Assembly: GCF_029029505.1 (NCBI RefSeq)
Contig: NZ_JAKJSD010000012.1
Span: forward strand, 1 to 64,000
DNA length: 64,000 nucleotides
From: Ancylomarina sp. DW003
GTDB lineage: Bacteria > Bacteroidota > Bacteroidia > Bacteroidales > Marinifilaceae
Direction: 5' to 3'
Both the position numbers and the translations under genes were made by a program. The first letter of the stretch is position 1; every line of letters starts with the position of its first letter. Positions 1-8,444 of the stretch are shown one piece after another. The notes beneath the pieces were generated by a model. It saw only the letters and a list, made by a program, of their open reading frames with translations, was not told the DNA's origin and did no database searches.

Positions 1-26
1 TTATGTCTGTAATCAAGTTAATTCGA

Positions 27-1685
27 CTATTTATTTAAAATTGCCTGATACTTCTTTTCATCTTTAAGTGTTGAAATCGCCTCTTTCAATACTTTATCGT
101 CACGCATTGCATAAAGAATACCGCCTATTTGGTAATGGTAACGCTTTACAATTTCGTGAGCCAGTAATGTTTTAATTTCCTTCTCAAACATCTTAAGATC
201 TCGATCAAGATTAGGAGTCAACTTTGCTGTAATGTTATCAAATTCCTCTTGTGCGATACTGAAATACTTCTCTTCTTTCGCTGCTTTTTTAAGGCTTTCA
301 AGAATTCCTGTACTTTCCGATTTGTATTCAAATTTTTCTGATTTTAGGAATTGTTTAAAATTCTCATACTCCTCATCAGAAATTTCAAAAGAATTAGCAT
401 CAGCAATTTGTGAATGCTTATTGGCGTAAAGTGTAGCATAATCGAAAATCCTGTGTTTACGTATTAAACCAACAGATAAACTGCTAAATAAATCAAGATC
501 TACTTTCACATCTGGTAGAATTCCACCTCCATCACGAACCATACGACCATTCTTTGTCTTAAATTCACTAATCAATGTATCAGGTACTTTACCTACACTA
601 CCGTCATCATTACGGTGACTGTAATCCAAGGCCTGAATACATCTTCCACTTGGGATATAATATTTTGCTGTGGTTACTTTTAGCTTCGAATTGTAGCTTA
701 AGTTACGAGTTGTTTGAACCAATCCTTTTCCAAAAGTTCGTTGTCCGATAACAATACCTCTATCCAAATCCTGAATAGCACCTGAAACAATTTCAGAAGC
801 CGATGCAGATCCTCTACTCACCAAAACAGCAATTGGAATCTCAGTATCCACAGGTATTCTTTCTGCCTTATAGGTTTTATCCCACTGACTAACTTTCCCT
901 TTTGTACTTACAATATCCTCTCCCTTTTCAACAAATAGGTTCACAATATCAACCGCTTGATCTAATAAACCACCAGGATTCCCTCTTAAATCAAGAATAA
1001 TCGCTTTTGCATTTTGTTCCTCAAGTTCTCTTAAAGCATTTCTTACTTCACCAGCAGCTTTATTTGTAAATTGATTCAAATTGATATAACCTATTGAATC
1101 TTCCAGCATACCATGATAAGGAACCGATTTTAACTGAATCTCAGCGCGAACAACTTCTTTTTCAATTAACTTATTCACGCCCGGGCGACGAACTTTAATC
1201 GTAAGCGGTTTATTTGCTTGTCCCTTTAAAAGGTTACTCACATCACTCGTTTTCTTTTTATTGATTTTAATTCCATTAATCTCAACAAAAACATCACCAG
1301 CTTTAAGCCCGGCCTTATCTGCAGGCAGATCTTTATATGGCTCAGCAACTACTACATTGTCACCATGCTTACTAATCAATGAACCTATTCCTGCATATTC
1401 ACCTGTTGTCATCAACTTAAAATCTTCCATCTCTGACTCCGGAATGTAAGTTGTATATGGATCAAGCGAAGATAACATCGCATCCATACTCTTCTTTATT
1501 AAATCGCCTGAATCTATTTCATCAACATAAAACATATTCAACTCTCTAAAAAGAGTGTGATAAATGTTTAAATTCTTACTGATTTCGAAATTCTTTTCGT
1601 CCCTGTTGAATCCCCAAAATAGAGCACTACTCAACAAAAGTGCAGCCAATATCATTAGGATTCCATTCTTCTTAAATACCTTCAT
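27..1685 (-). CDS. S41 family carboxy-terminal processing protease (CtpA/Prc type)
   Basis: Periplasmic tail-specific protease that trims or degrades envelope proteins. Residues ~7-25 form a hydrophobic signal or anchor segment, a PDZ domain covers roughly 90-170 (GDVFVEINGIKI), and the S41 peptidase core follows. The catalytic serine is S295 in GSASASE and the lysine partner K320 in FGKGLVQ; the 25-residue spacing equals that of the Ser/Lys dyad in E. coli Prc, so the enzyme looks active. At 552 aa it carries a C-terminal extension after the core, as is usual in Bacteroidota. Its upstream neighbour lpxK is divergent and far away, and no partner gene is visible downstream before the window edge. 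The family is clear; the substrate is unknown. Confidence 0.95.
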   Translation of the reverse strand: MKVFKKNGILMILAALLLSSALFWGFNRDEKNFEISKNLNIYHTLFRELNMFYVDEIDSGDLIKKSMDAMLSSLDPYTTYIPESEMEDFKLMTTGEYAGIGSLISKHGDNVVVAEPYKDLPADKAGLKAGDVFVEINGIKINKKKTSDVSNLLKGQANKPLTIKVRRPGVNKLIEKEVVRAEIQLKSVPYHGMLEDSIGYINLNQFTNKAAGEVRNALRELEEQNAKAIILDLRGNPGGLLDQAVDIVNLFVEKGEDIVSTKGKVSQWDKTYKAERIPVDTEIPIAVLVSRGSASASEIVSGAIQDLDRGIVIGQRTFGKGLVQTTRNLSYNSKLKVTTAKYYIPSGRCIQALDYSHRNDDGSVGKVPDTLISEFKTKNGRMVRDGGGILPDVKVDLDLFSSLSVGLIRKHRIFDYATLYANKHSQIADANSFEISDEEYENFKQFLKSEKFEYKSESTGILESLKKAAKEEKYFSIAQEEFDNITAKLTPNLDRDLKMFEKEIKTLLAHEIVKRYHYQIGGILYAMRDDKVLKEAISTLKDEKKYQAILNK

Positions 1686-2316
1686 ATTTCGAGATTTGAA
1701 TTTGTAGATTTCTAAATGTTCGAATACAGATGTTATTTTGTTTTGGCGAGCCTTAAAATTAAATTCTTAAAACGATACTAAACACCCAATTCTACAGCTT
1801 ATAGAGCAAGCTGTAAGCCAAAGATAAGAAATATGATTTAAGCTTTGGGTTTTTATTAACATTTATTAATGATGAGGATTATGATGATCTCCCTGAGAAA
1901 ATAAATTTATTCTTTATCATGATTTCTCATGCTAAATCATTCATCACGTGAGTTTTAATTTTCATCAAACAAAATAAAAAAGATAAAATTTTTCTTCAAT
2001 TAGGTCCAAACTCACGAAAGTCTTATTTTTAAAGGGTTCAGATAAGAATAATAATCACAATTAAATCGTAAAAGCCAAATTTTCAGATGATTATATTTTG
2101 AGACTTCAATATTATTACTTAACTTCTCTCTAGAATTAGATCTAAATCTAATTCTTTGGGTTAGTATTTATTAACTCCTTTCTTGTTCGGAAGTTAATAA
2201 CGGTTAGTGGTTACAAAGCGATGAAGTTTCTTCATCGCTTTGCTAGTTTATAAAAGTCACCTTCTTATTCAGAAGAAATAATTAATTTTAGGGCAAATTA
2301 TACTGATAATTAATTT
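1686..2316. other. Divergent intergenic region between the S41 protease and lpxK
   Basis: An AT-rich 631-bp stretch with no convincing ORF. It should hold the promoters of both divergent genes, but I see no clear TAnnTTTG -7 box near either start. It contains three clean inverted repeats: 1793-1815 (8-bp arms, 7-nt loop), 2132-2155 (10-bp arms, 4-nt loop) and 2214-2242 (13-bp arms, 3-nt loop). None has a proper T-tract, so none is a clear terminator. Confidence 0.6.
2214..2242. repeat. Perfect inverted repeat in the lpxK leader
   Basis: Arms of 13 bp (CAAAGCGATGAAG and its complement) around a TTT loop, about 75 bp before the lpxK start. There is no T-run on either side, so it is not a standard intrinsic terminator. 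It could be an RNA hairpin in the lpxK 5' UTR or a protein-binding palindrome. Confidence 0.6.
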
Positions 2317-3405
2317 ATGCGCAGCCTACTATCTATTTTAAAATATTTATTATTCCCATTTAGTTTTCTTTATGCCTCAATACTTTCTGTTCGAAATTTG
2401 TTATTCGATTGGGGAATTTTAAAGTCAAGCTCATTTGATCTACCTATTATTTCTGTTGGAAATATATCCGTTGGTGGTACAGGTAAAACACCTCATACCG
2501 AATACCTGATTAATATCCTTCAAGAAAAATATGAGTTGGCAAGTTTAAGTCGGGGCTATAAACGAAAATCAAGAGGCTTTTTACTTGCCGATAAAGATTC
2601 TAATTCTCATGATTTGGGTGATGAACCTATGCAAATGAATCGAAAATTTTCGAAATTGCATGTGGCTGTAGATGCTGATAGAGTTAATGGTGTTCAGCAC
2701 TTACTTTCTGTTGAAAATGGTTTAAATTTAGATTGTATTCTGCTTGATGACGCCTATCAACACCGATACATCAAACCCGGGCTCTCTATTCTGCTCATCG
2801 ACTATAACCGACCAATTTCCAAAGATTTTGTCATGCCAATGGGTAGGCTTCGGGAAAGAAGTTCAGGGAAAAAGCGAGCTAATATTATCATTGTCAGTAA
2901 ATGTCCTCATGATTTAAGCGACTCTGAAGCTGACAAATTAAGAAATGACATTAGACCTCTTTCTCATCAGAAACTATACTTTACATGCCTGGATTACGCT
3001 CCTATCCAGCCTGTATTTAAATCTCAAAAAGAACCTATTCAGTTGGATTTCTCTAAAAAAGAATCTCAAGGAATTTTATTGGTAACAGGCATTGCAAACC
3101 CAGCTCCTCTCAGAAAATATTTAAAAGAATTTTGCAGTGAATTCGACGAAATTCAATTTCCAGATCATTATACGTTTAAAGACAAAGATCTTGAACAAAT
3201 AGAAGACACATTTAAAAGCCTAAATTCTAAGAACAAGGTAATTGTTACCACTGAAAAGGATGCCGTTCGATTTCTTGACATGTCAATAAAATCAGATGCT
3301 ATAAAGGAAAATATGGCTTATATCCCCTTACAAATCAAATTTATCAAGCAATCAAATTCTCAGTTTGATAAACAGATTCACGATTTCGTAGAAAGCTTTA
3401 AATAG
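2317..3405 (+). CDS. lpxK: Tetraacyldisaccharide 4'-kinase
   Basis: Inner-membrane kinase that phosphorylates the 4' position of tetraacyldisaccharide 1-phosphate, giving lipid IVA in the lipid A pathway. The N-terminus has a hydrophobic membrane-association helix (~8-30), followed by VGNISVGGTGKTP with the P-loop GGTGKTP at residues 53-59. Also visible are the LxRGY motif (SLSRGYKRKS), the LLDDAYQHR segment typical of LpxK, and a C-terminal VTTEKDAVRF block. The length of 362 aa is normal. The next gene, dapD, starts about 210 bp downstream on the same strand. Identification is secure from the combination of motifs. Confidence 0.97.
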   Translation: MRSLLSILKYLLFPFSFLYASILSVRNLLFDWGILKSSSFDLPIISVGNISVGGTGKTPHTEYLINILQEKYELASLSRGYKRKSRGFLLADKDSNSHDLGDEPMQMNRKFSKLHVAVDADRVNGVQHLLSVENGLNLDCILLDDAYQHRYIKPGLSILLIDYNRPISKDFVMPMGRLRERSSGKKRANIIIVSKCPHDLSDSEADKLRNDIRPLSHQKLYFTCLDYAPIQPVFKSQKEPIQLDFSKKESQGILLVTGIANPAPLRKYLKEFCSEFDEIQFPDHYTFKDKDLEQIEDTFKSLNSKNKVIVTTEKDAVRFLDMSIKSDAIKENMAYIPLQIKFIKQSNSQFDKQIHDFVESFK

Positions 3406-3614
3406 CGAGCATTAAGCTAGCTGATAGGATTAAAAGTTGGCTTTATCTAAAAATGCAGCACTCTAGCTTTGAAATATTTAATAAATCAAAACTCTTTCTT
3501 AGCTTTGTCGAAATTAATCAAAATTCAGACAAGCTTCTTCGACTAAAATGTAATACAAAACCAAGTGTTACGGAGAAGTTGAAAATCAGAGTCGAAGAAA
3601 CAAAAACAAGTAAC

Positions 3615-4433
3615 ATGTACAGAAACTTAAAGCAAAGCATCGAATCAGCTTGGGAAGACAGAAGTCTTTTAAAAAATGCTGACGTTCAAAAAAATATCAA
3701 CGAAGTCATTGAACTTCTGGATAAAGGAGTGCTAAGAACAGCAGAGCCAGTTGAAAATGGGTGGCAAGTGAATGAGTGGGTGAAAAAAGCTGTAATTCTA
3801 TATTTCCCTATTCGTAAAATGGAAACCATTGAAGTTGGTCCATTCGAATTTCACGATAAAATGGCACTCAAAACGAATTATGCAGAACTTGGAGTTCGTG
3901 TCGTTCCTCATGCCGTTTCTCGTTATGGTGCTTTTATTGCTCGCGATGTGGTGATGATGCCATCTTACGTAAACATCGGTGCATATGTTGATGAAGGAAC
4001 CATGGTTGATACTTGGGCTACTGTAGGATCATGCGCTCAAATTGGTAAACATGTTCACCTTAGTGGCGGTGTTGGTATTGGTGGTGTTTTAGAGCCAATT
4101 CAAGCTGCTCCGGTTATTATTGAAGACAACTGTTTCATTGGATCACGTTGTATCGTAGTTGAAGGTGTTCACCTTGAGAAAGAAGTTGTTCTTGGAGCAA
4201 ATGTTGTTTTAACCAAGTCGACTAAAATTATTGATGTTACAGGTGATGAGCCAGTGGAGTACGATGGGTTTGTTCCTGCACGTTCGGTTGTGATTCCAGG
4301 TACCAGAACTAAAAAATTCCCTGCGGGTGAATATCAAGTGCCTTGTGCATTAATTATTGGTAAGCGAAAAGCGTCTACCGACCTTAAAACATCATTGAAC
4401 GACGCCTTGCGCGAGTACGACGTAGCCGTTTAA
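3615..4433 (+). CDS. dapD: 2,3,4,5-tetrahydropyridine-2,6-dicarboxylate N-succinyltransferase
   Basis: Cytoplasmic enzyme of the succinylase branch of lysine/diaminopimelate synthesis; it transfers succinyl from succinyl-CoA to tetrahydrodipicolinate. Residues ~1-100 form the N-terminal helical domain, and the middle is a left-handed beta-helix of hexapeptide repeats (for example YVNIGAYVDEGTMVDTWATV and HLSGGVGIGGVLEP). The frame is open from an ATG at 3453, but I place the start at 3615 (MYRNLKQSIESAW). This gives 272 aa, the usual DapD length, and the 54 upstream residues resemble no part of the family. It lies between lpxK and a YrdC-like gene on the same strand, 17 bp before the latter, so the two are probably cotranscribed. 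Confidence 0.95.
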   Translation: MYRNLKQSIESAWEDRSLLKNADVQKNINEVIELLDKGVLRTAEPVENGWQVNEWVKKAVILYFPIRKMETIEVGPFEFHDKMALKTNYAELGVRVVPHAVSRYGAFIARDVVMMPSYVNIGAYVDEGTMVDTWATVGSCAQIGKHVHLSGGVGIGGVLEPIQAAPVIIEDNCFIGSRCIVVEGVHLEKEVVLGANVVLTKSTKIIDVTGDEPVEYDGFVPARSVVIPGTRTKKFPAGEYQVPCALIIGKRKASTDLKTSLNDALREYDVAV

Positions 4434-4450
4434 TCCATATTAGAAGAGAA

Positions 4451-5014
4451 ATGCACAACGATATAAAAAAGGCTTTAGAGGTTCTTAAAAGTGGTGGTAT
4501 TATCCTTTATCCTACAGATACTATTTGGGGAATTGGCTGTGATGCTACAAATGCAGAAGCTGTAAAACGTGTTTATGAGATAAAACAACGTGAAGATTCT
4601 AAATCTATGTTAGTTCTTATGGAGAATCCAAACCGTATTAGCTCATATGTTGATGATGTTCCTGAGATTGCTTTAGATCTACTTGAAGTGACGAATAAGC
4701 CAACAACTATAATTTATTCTGGAGCCAAAAATTTGGCTAATAATCTGATTAATTCTGACGGTAGTATTGGTATTCGAATTACGGATGAAAATTTCACTCA
4801 ACAGTTGATTCAGCGTTTTAGAAAGCCTATCGTTTCTACTTCTGCAAATATTAGTGGTGACGCTCCTGCTCAAAATTTCATGGAAATCAATCAGGACATA
4901 ATTGATGCAGTCGACTATGTTGTTGAATATCGTCAGGATGATATCACTAAAGCTCAAGCATCTAGTATTATAAAAATTGGATCAGATTGGGGGGTTCAAA
5001 TTATTCGTGAATAA
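4451..5014 (+). CDS. L-threonylcarbamoyladenylate synthase family protein (YrdC/Sua5/YciO)
   Basis: Member of the YrdC fold that makes threonylcarbamoyl-AMP from threonine, bicarbonate and ATP, the first step of t6A37 tRNA modification. Visible motifs are LYPTDTIWGIGCDA near the N-terminus, a KQREDSKSM block (the K-R/S-M signature of the nucleotide pocket), PTTIIY, SIGIRITDE and STSANISGDAPA. The 187-aa length matches the short YrdC form without the extra Sua5 domain. Bacteroidota often carry more than one paralog, so YrdC and YciO subtypes cannot be separated by eye. It starts 17 bp after dapD and ends just before a strong bidirectional terminator. Confidence 0.9.
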   Translation: MHNDIKKALEVLKSGGIILYPTDTIWGIGCDATNAEAVKRVYEIKQREDSKSMLVLMENPNRISSYVDDVPEIALDLLEVTNKPTTIIYSGAKNLANNLINSDGSIGIRITDENFTQQLIQRFRKPIVSTSANISGDAPAQNFMEINQDIIDAVDYVVEYRQDDITKAQASSIIKIGSDWGVQIIRE

Positions 5015-5040
5015 TCAGAATTAACTTTCAATCAAAAAAT

Positions 5041-5080
5041 AAACAAGCCCTTAACTTGAATCGAGTTAAGGGCTTGTTTT
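5041..5080. terminator. Bidirectional intrinsic terminator
   Basis: A 16-bp perfect stem (AAACAAGCCCTTAACT and its complement) around a 7-nt loop, ending in a T-run on the plus strand and preceded by an A-run that is a T-run on the minus strand. It sits between the convergent YrdC-like gene (plus) and the lipid kinase gene (minus), so it can serve both. Confidence 0.92.
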
Positions 5081-5093
5081 ATATAGGTTTTAC

Positions 5094-5966
5094 CTAATTC
5101 ATTTTTATCACTTTAATTCTTTCCTTCTCAAGTGAAATATTTAAATCTTCAGTCATCGACCTGGGCTCACCATCAACATGATAAGTTTTTGAATTCGATT
5201 TAATTGTGAATTCACTCGCCCTCAAATAGGTCATATACTTAGAATTCTTAAGTTTACCCGTAAACATCTTATAAACTAAGAATGGAGACAGAATAATCGG
5301 ATATTTCTTCATCAAAACCAATTCCAGTAAGCCATCATCATACTTTGCTTCAGGAGCTATAATTGCATTGTTCCCAAACTGACGTGTATTAGCTAAATAA
5401 ATGCCCCAAAACTTCCCGGTTACTTTTACTTGTCCTAAAAACAATTCAACTTCAATAGGCTTATACGAGAACACCCCCTTGATTGTACAGTAGATATACT
5501 TTTTAAGGCCACGAAATTTGCTCCCATCAAAGAGTGAAGCCACATGACTGTCAAAACCTAAACCAGCAACGTTTATTGAATAGTCATCATTAATTTTAGC
5601 CAAATCTACATGACGAAATTCACCGTTTAACATCTTTTCAATAAGATTCCCAACATCACTGGTAAAACCAAGCTCACGAGCAAAACCATTACCTGAACCA
5701 TTAGGCAATACGGCAAGAATAATATCTTTTTTTACCACCAGATGTTTTAATGTACAGTTCACACTCCCATCACCACCACAAATGACAACAACCTTATAAT
5801 CATCAACTTTTTTATCCCAAAGGCTATTAAAATCTTCTAAACTCTGAGTTAAAGTATAATCAATATCATGACCGCTATCCTTAATCTGTTTGATGATACT
5901 ATCTGGATTTTGTTTTCCCGAATTAGGATTTATTACAAAAAGAATATCCCTAGCCTCGATTTGCAT
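5094..5966 (-). CDS. Diacylglycerol kinase family lipid kinase (DagK catalytic domain)
   Basis: Soluble lipid kinase of the DgkB/YegS class that phosphorylates diacylglycerol or related lipids at the membrane surface. NPNSGKQ lies at residues 14-20, the nucleotide-binding GGDGS at 64-68, and PNGSGNGFARELG at 88-100. The C-terminal half holds the beta-sandwich lipid-binding domain and ends with HVDGEP. At 290 aa it is full length for the family. It is flanked by a terminator on its 3' side and a ~160-bp gap to the next gene, so it is probably transcribed alone. The lipid substrate cannot be told from sequence. Confidence 0.93.
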   Translation of the reverse strand: MQIEARDILFVINPNSGKQNPDSIIKQIKDSGHDIDYTLTQSLEDFNSLWDKKVDDYKVVVICGGDGSVNCTLKHLVVKKDIILAVLPNGSGNGFARELGFTSDVGNLIEKMLNGEFRHVDLAKINDDYSINVAGLGFDSHVASLFDGSKFRGLKKYIYCTIKGVFSYKPIEVELFLGQVKVTGKFWGIYLANTRQFGNNAIIAPEAKYDDGLLELVLMKKYPIILSPFLVYKMFTGKLKNSKYMTYLRASEFTIKSNSKTYHVDGEPRSMTEDLNISLEKERIKVIKMN

Positions 5967-6129
5967 ATGGAGTTATTTAAGAATGAAATTATTAATATTC
6001 ACTTTCACAATTGGTCATGTGAAAATGTTTGATTTGAGAACAATCAGGTTTCAAAATTAAAAGAATTTTAATTCTAATAGTCTTAATTAATGTTATAAGA
6101 AGTTTGGGTTGGTATTTCTTAGGGTATTA

Positions 6130-6855
6130 CTAATTCTTAATACGAATTTTTTTCTGAGTTACAAAGATGTTACGATCTGATGTTCTGAATTTTGCAACAA
6201 CATTTACAACTGTATCAAGGACTTCACCTTTTGTAAAAAAGAAATCGACTCTACCTGCTCCTTTTTCTGCCGATATGGCTTTTGATCGAATTGGAATATA
6301 CTTGTCATTAACCAGTTCAGTAATATGGAACTCAACATTTTTAGAGTAATTATTCAAGAATAATTTCAGATTTACTCTGTCGGGGCGTACAAATTGTTGT
6401 GATTCGATTGAAGGAAATACACTTCGAAGGCTGCCAGTTCGCTTATACTCTTTGAGTCCTATTCCTGGTTCTCCTCTTTTGTAAGGAGTTTCAGCCCATA
6501 TTTTTCCGTTGGGGTAATACTTTTTTTGAATACCATCCTTTTTATCATTGACATAGGGTGTTAAGGCATAAATCTTACCATTTTTATGGTATTTTTTAGC
6601 CATTCCATGCAACTCATCACCAACATAAAAAACTTCATCGCTTAATTCTCCTGAATCATAATAGACACGAGCTACACCTTCCCTAATTCCATTTTTGTAA
6701 AACGTCTCAGAACGCAACTTGTTTTTATTATTATACCTCTTTACCCAGCCTTCCAACACTTCACCATCTTCGTTTTTCACAACGGTTTCACGTGGCGTTT
6801 TTGACTCACAAGCAAATAATAAAAATACAGAGAGAATGTATAGAAGTCGTTTCAT
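6130..6855 (-). CDS. Lipoprotein with YwqK/MORN-like repeats
   Basis: Predicted outer-envelope lipoprotein: a short signal peptide ends in a lipobox with the acylated cysteine at residue 16 (LLFAC). Residues ~30-145 hold about five repeats of the YwqK/MORN-variant kind (YxNGxxxxxxxYxxGxxxGxxxxYxxNG), for example YHKNGKIYALTPY and YYPNGKIWAETPY. Residues ~150-241 form a beta-rich tail without recognisable motif. Databases often label such proteins toxin-antitoxin system YwqK family antitoxin, but no toxin gene is adjacent and I would not infer that function. Neighbours are unrelated, and both flanks exceed 130 bp. Confidence 0.85.
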   Translation of the reverse strand: MKRLLYILSVFLLFACESKTPRETVVKNEDGEVLEGWVKRYNNKNKLRSETFYKNGIREGVARVYYDSGELSDEVFYVGDELHGMAKKYHKNGKIYALTPYVNDKKDGIQKKYYPNGKIWAETPYKRGEPGIGLKEYKRTGSLRSVFPSIESQQFVRPDRVNLKLFLNNYSKNVEFHITELVNDKYIPIRSKAISAEKGAGRVDFFFTKGEVLDTVVNVVAKFRTSDRNIFVTQKKIRIKN

Positions 6856-6990
6856 CTTTAATAGTCGGTTATTCCATAAAAATATATAAAGCTTGGGAAT
6901 AATAAAATTTCATCAGGAAATAATACCTTATCCATAAGAGATATAAGCATCTAGGTCTGGTAATTTGAATAAAATTCTAAGCAATTAAAA

Positions 6991-7911
6991 TTAACTCATT
7001 CGCTTACGCTTAATCAAATAGGCTTGTAAAACATCCTTAAAAGGCTTACGGATATCAGCTTCTACAAAATCTATAGAAAACTGGCTGCAAAGTAGTTTCA
7101 TTTCATCGTAAAAGTCCTTTTGTTTTTGAGTAAATGCTTCTCTCACTTCAGAAGGATTCAATTTTAACATTTCGCCTGTTTCCAAATCGATGAACTTAGA
7201 TGGGCGGTTCGAAAAATTAAACTCATTTTCCAACTCATGATCTGTCACTGCAAATAACACAACTTCATGCTTATTGAAGCGTAAATGTTGCAAGGCTTCC
7301 AGTATTTCCTGAGGCGTATCATCACCCATCAGGTCAGAGAAAATGACAATTAAAGATCGCTTATGGAGTGCTTCAGCTAAATGATGCAGGTTTTCTGAAA
7401 ACTTGGTATTTTTATTTAGACCCAAGTTCTCCTTATTGTAAATTTTCAAAAGTTCACCATATAACCTTTGAGCATGTGTTACTGATAATTTTGCTGGTGT
7501 GAGCAGCTCTATTTCATCTGAAAAAGTTGATAAACCAACGGCATCGCGTTGATTACGCAAGAGATGAATCATAGCCGCTGAACAAAGCACAGAAAAGGCC
7601 ATTTTAGAGAGCTTCTTATCCTGATAAGGGAAAAGCATGGATGATGAGGTATCGATCACCATATGAGCTCTAAGGTTTGTTTCTTCTTCATATTGTTTCA
7701 CAAACAACTTATCGCTACGAGCATATAATTTCCAATCTACATGTTTGGTTGATTCACCTTTATTATACAAGCGATGTTCAGCAAATTCAACAGAAAAACC
7801 ATGATACGGACTTCGGTGCAAACCAAGAAGAAAACCTTCAACAATTTGCTTGGCCATTAGCTCCAGATTATCAAAAGCTTCAAATTCTATTAAATCAGAT
7901 AATTGCTTCAT
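6991..7911 (-). CDS. DUF58 domain-containing protein (MoxR-associated vWA-like)
   Basis: Cytoplasmic DUF58 protein with a von Willebrand A-like fold. The N-terminal signature is HRSPYHGFSVEFAEHRLYNKGESTKHVDWK (~32-61), and the MIDAS-type DTSSS lies at residues 87-91. Family members usually sit beside a MoxR-type AAA ATPase and BatA/BatD-like vWA proteins that act on envelope or metabolic targets. None of those is adjacent here: trxA lies upstream, separated by a terminator, and a YwqK-like lipoprotein lies downstream. The 306-aa length is normal for the short soluble form. Family assignment is firm and function is not known. Confidence 0.92.
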   Translation of the reverse strand: MKQLSDLIEFEAFDNLELMAKQIVEGFLLGLHRSPYHGFSVEFAEHRLYNKGESTKHVDWKLYARSDKLFVKQYEEETNLRAHMVIDTSSSMLFPYQDKKLSKMAFSVLCSAAMIHLLRNQRDAVGLSTFSDEIELLTPAKLSVTHAQRLYGELLKIYNKENLGLNKNTKFSENLHHLAEALHKRSLIVIFSDLMGDDTPQEILEALQHLRFNKHEVVLFAVTDHELENEFNFSNRPSKFIDLETGEMLKLNPSEVREAFTQKQKDFYDEMKLLCSQFSIDFVEADIRKPFKDVLQAYLIKRKRMS

Positions 7912-7973
7912 TTTTGTGCTGGTGTTCTTATGAAATAGTCAATACCCGGCCTCATCGGGCTATTCAAAATTGA

Positions 7974-8007
7974 CAAAAAAAAGGCATAGAACCGAATTCT
8001 ATGCCTT
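7974..8007 (-). terminator. Intrinsic terminator of trxA
   Basis: An 11-bp stem (AAGGCATAGAA and its complement) with a 5-nt loop. An A-run at 7975-7982 on the plus strand becomes a T-run after the hairpin on the minus strand. It lies 28 bp beyond the trxA stop codon. Confidence 0.9.
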
Positions 8008-8034
8008 AAATATGTTGCGATGTTTTACTATTTA

Positions 8035-8352
8035 CTATAGTAAAGCATTCATTTTCTCAGCGATAGCTGTCTTAGGTACAGCACCAACTTGCTTGTCAAC
8101 AACTTCTCCACCTTTTAAGAAAATAATGGTAGGAATGTTACGGATACCAAATTTAGCAGCAGTTGCAGGACTTGCATCAACATCAACTTTAGTAACTACA
8201 AATTTACCGTCGAAATCATCAGCTAACTCGTCTACGATTGGTCCAACCATTCTACATGGTCCACACCACTCAGCCCAAAAGTCAACCAATACAGGCTTGT
8301 CTGACTTCAAAACAATCTCCTCGAAATTAGTATCATCTACTTTAATAGTCAT
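8035..8352 (-). CDS. trxA: Thioredoxin
   Basis: Small cytoplasmic dithiol-disulfide oxidoreductase that keeps protein thiols reduced with thioredoxin reductase. The active site WCGPC has its cysteines at residues 30 and 33, preceded by the canonical VLVDFWAEW. The cis-proline loop is IRNIPT. The 105-aa length and lack of a signal peptide indicate the general cytoplasmic thioredoxin rather than a secreted TlpA/ResA-like protein. It lies 92 bp downstream of dnaE on the same strand and has its own terminator, so it may be transcribed from a local promoter in that gap or read through from dnaE. Confidence 0.97.
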   Translation of the reverse strand: MTIKVDDTNFEEIVLKSDKPVLVDFWAEWCGPCRMVGPIVDELADDFDGKFVVTKVDVDASPATAAKFGIRNIPTIIFLKGGEVVDKQVGAVPKTAIAEKMNALL

Positions 8353-8444
8353 GGTTTTTTATTTTTTTTGGTTTATATACAGCTAAATATGTCTTAAAAC
8401 GATTGTATCTAGCTATCTAGAATATTAATTTTTAAGGACGCAAT

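Noticed and set aside
1944-1959. Another CACGTG core (TTCATCACGTGAGTTT) as a parS candidate
   Set aside because: Only the central eight bases are palindromic; several outer positions differ from the consensus.
3453-3614. N-terminal extension of dapD
   Set aside because: The frame is open from 3453, but the extra 54 residues do not resemble DapD and the ATG at 3615 gives the standard length.
6130-6855. YwqK-family lipoprotein as an antitoxin
   Set aside because: The database name suggests it, but it is an exported lipoprotein with no toxin gene beside it.
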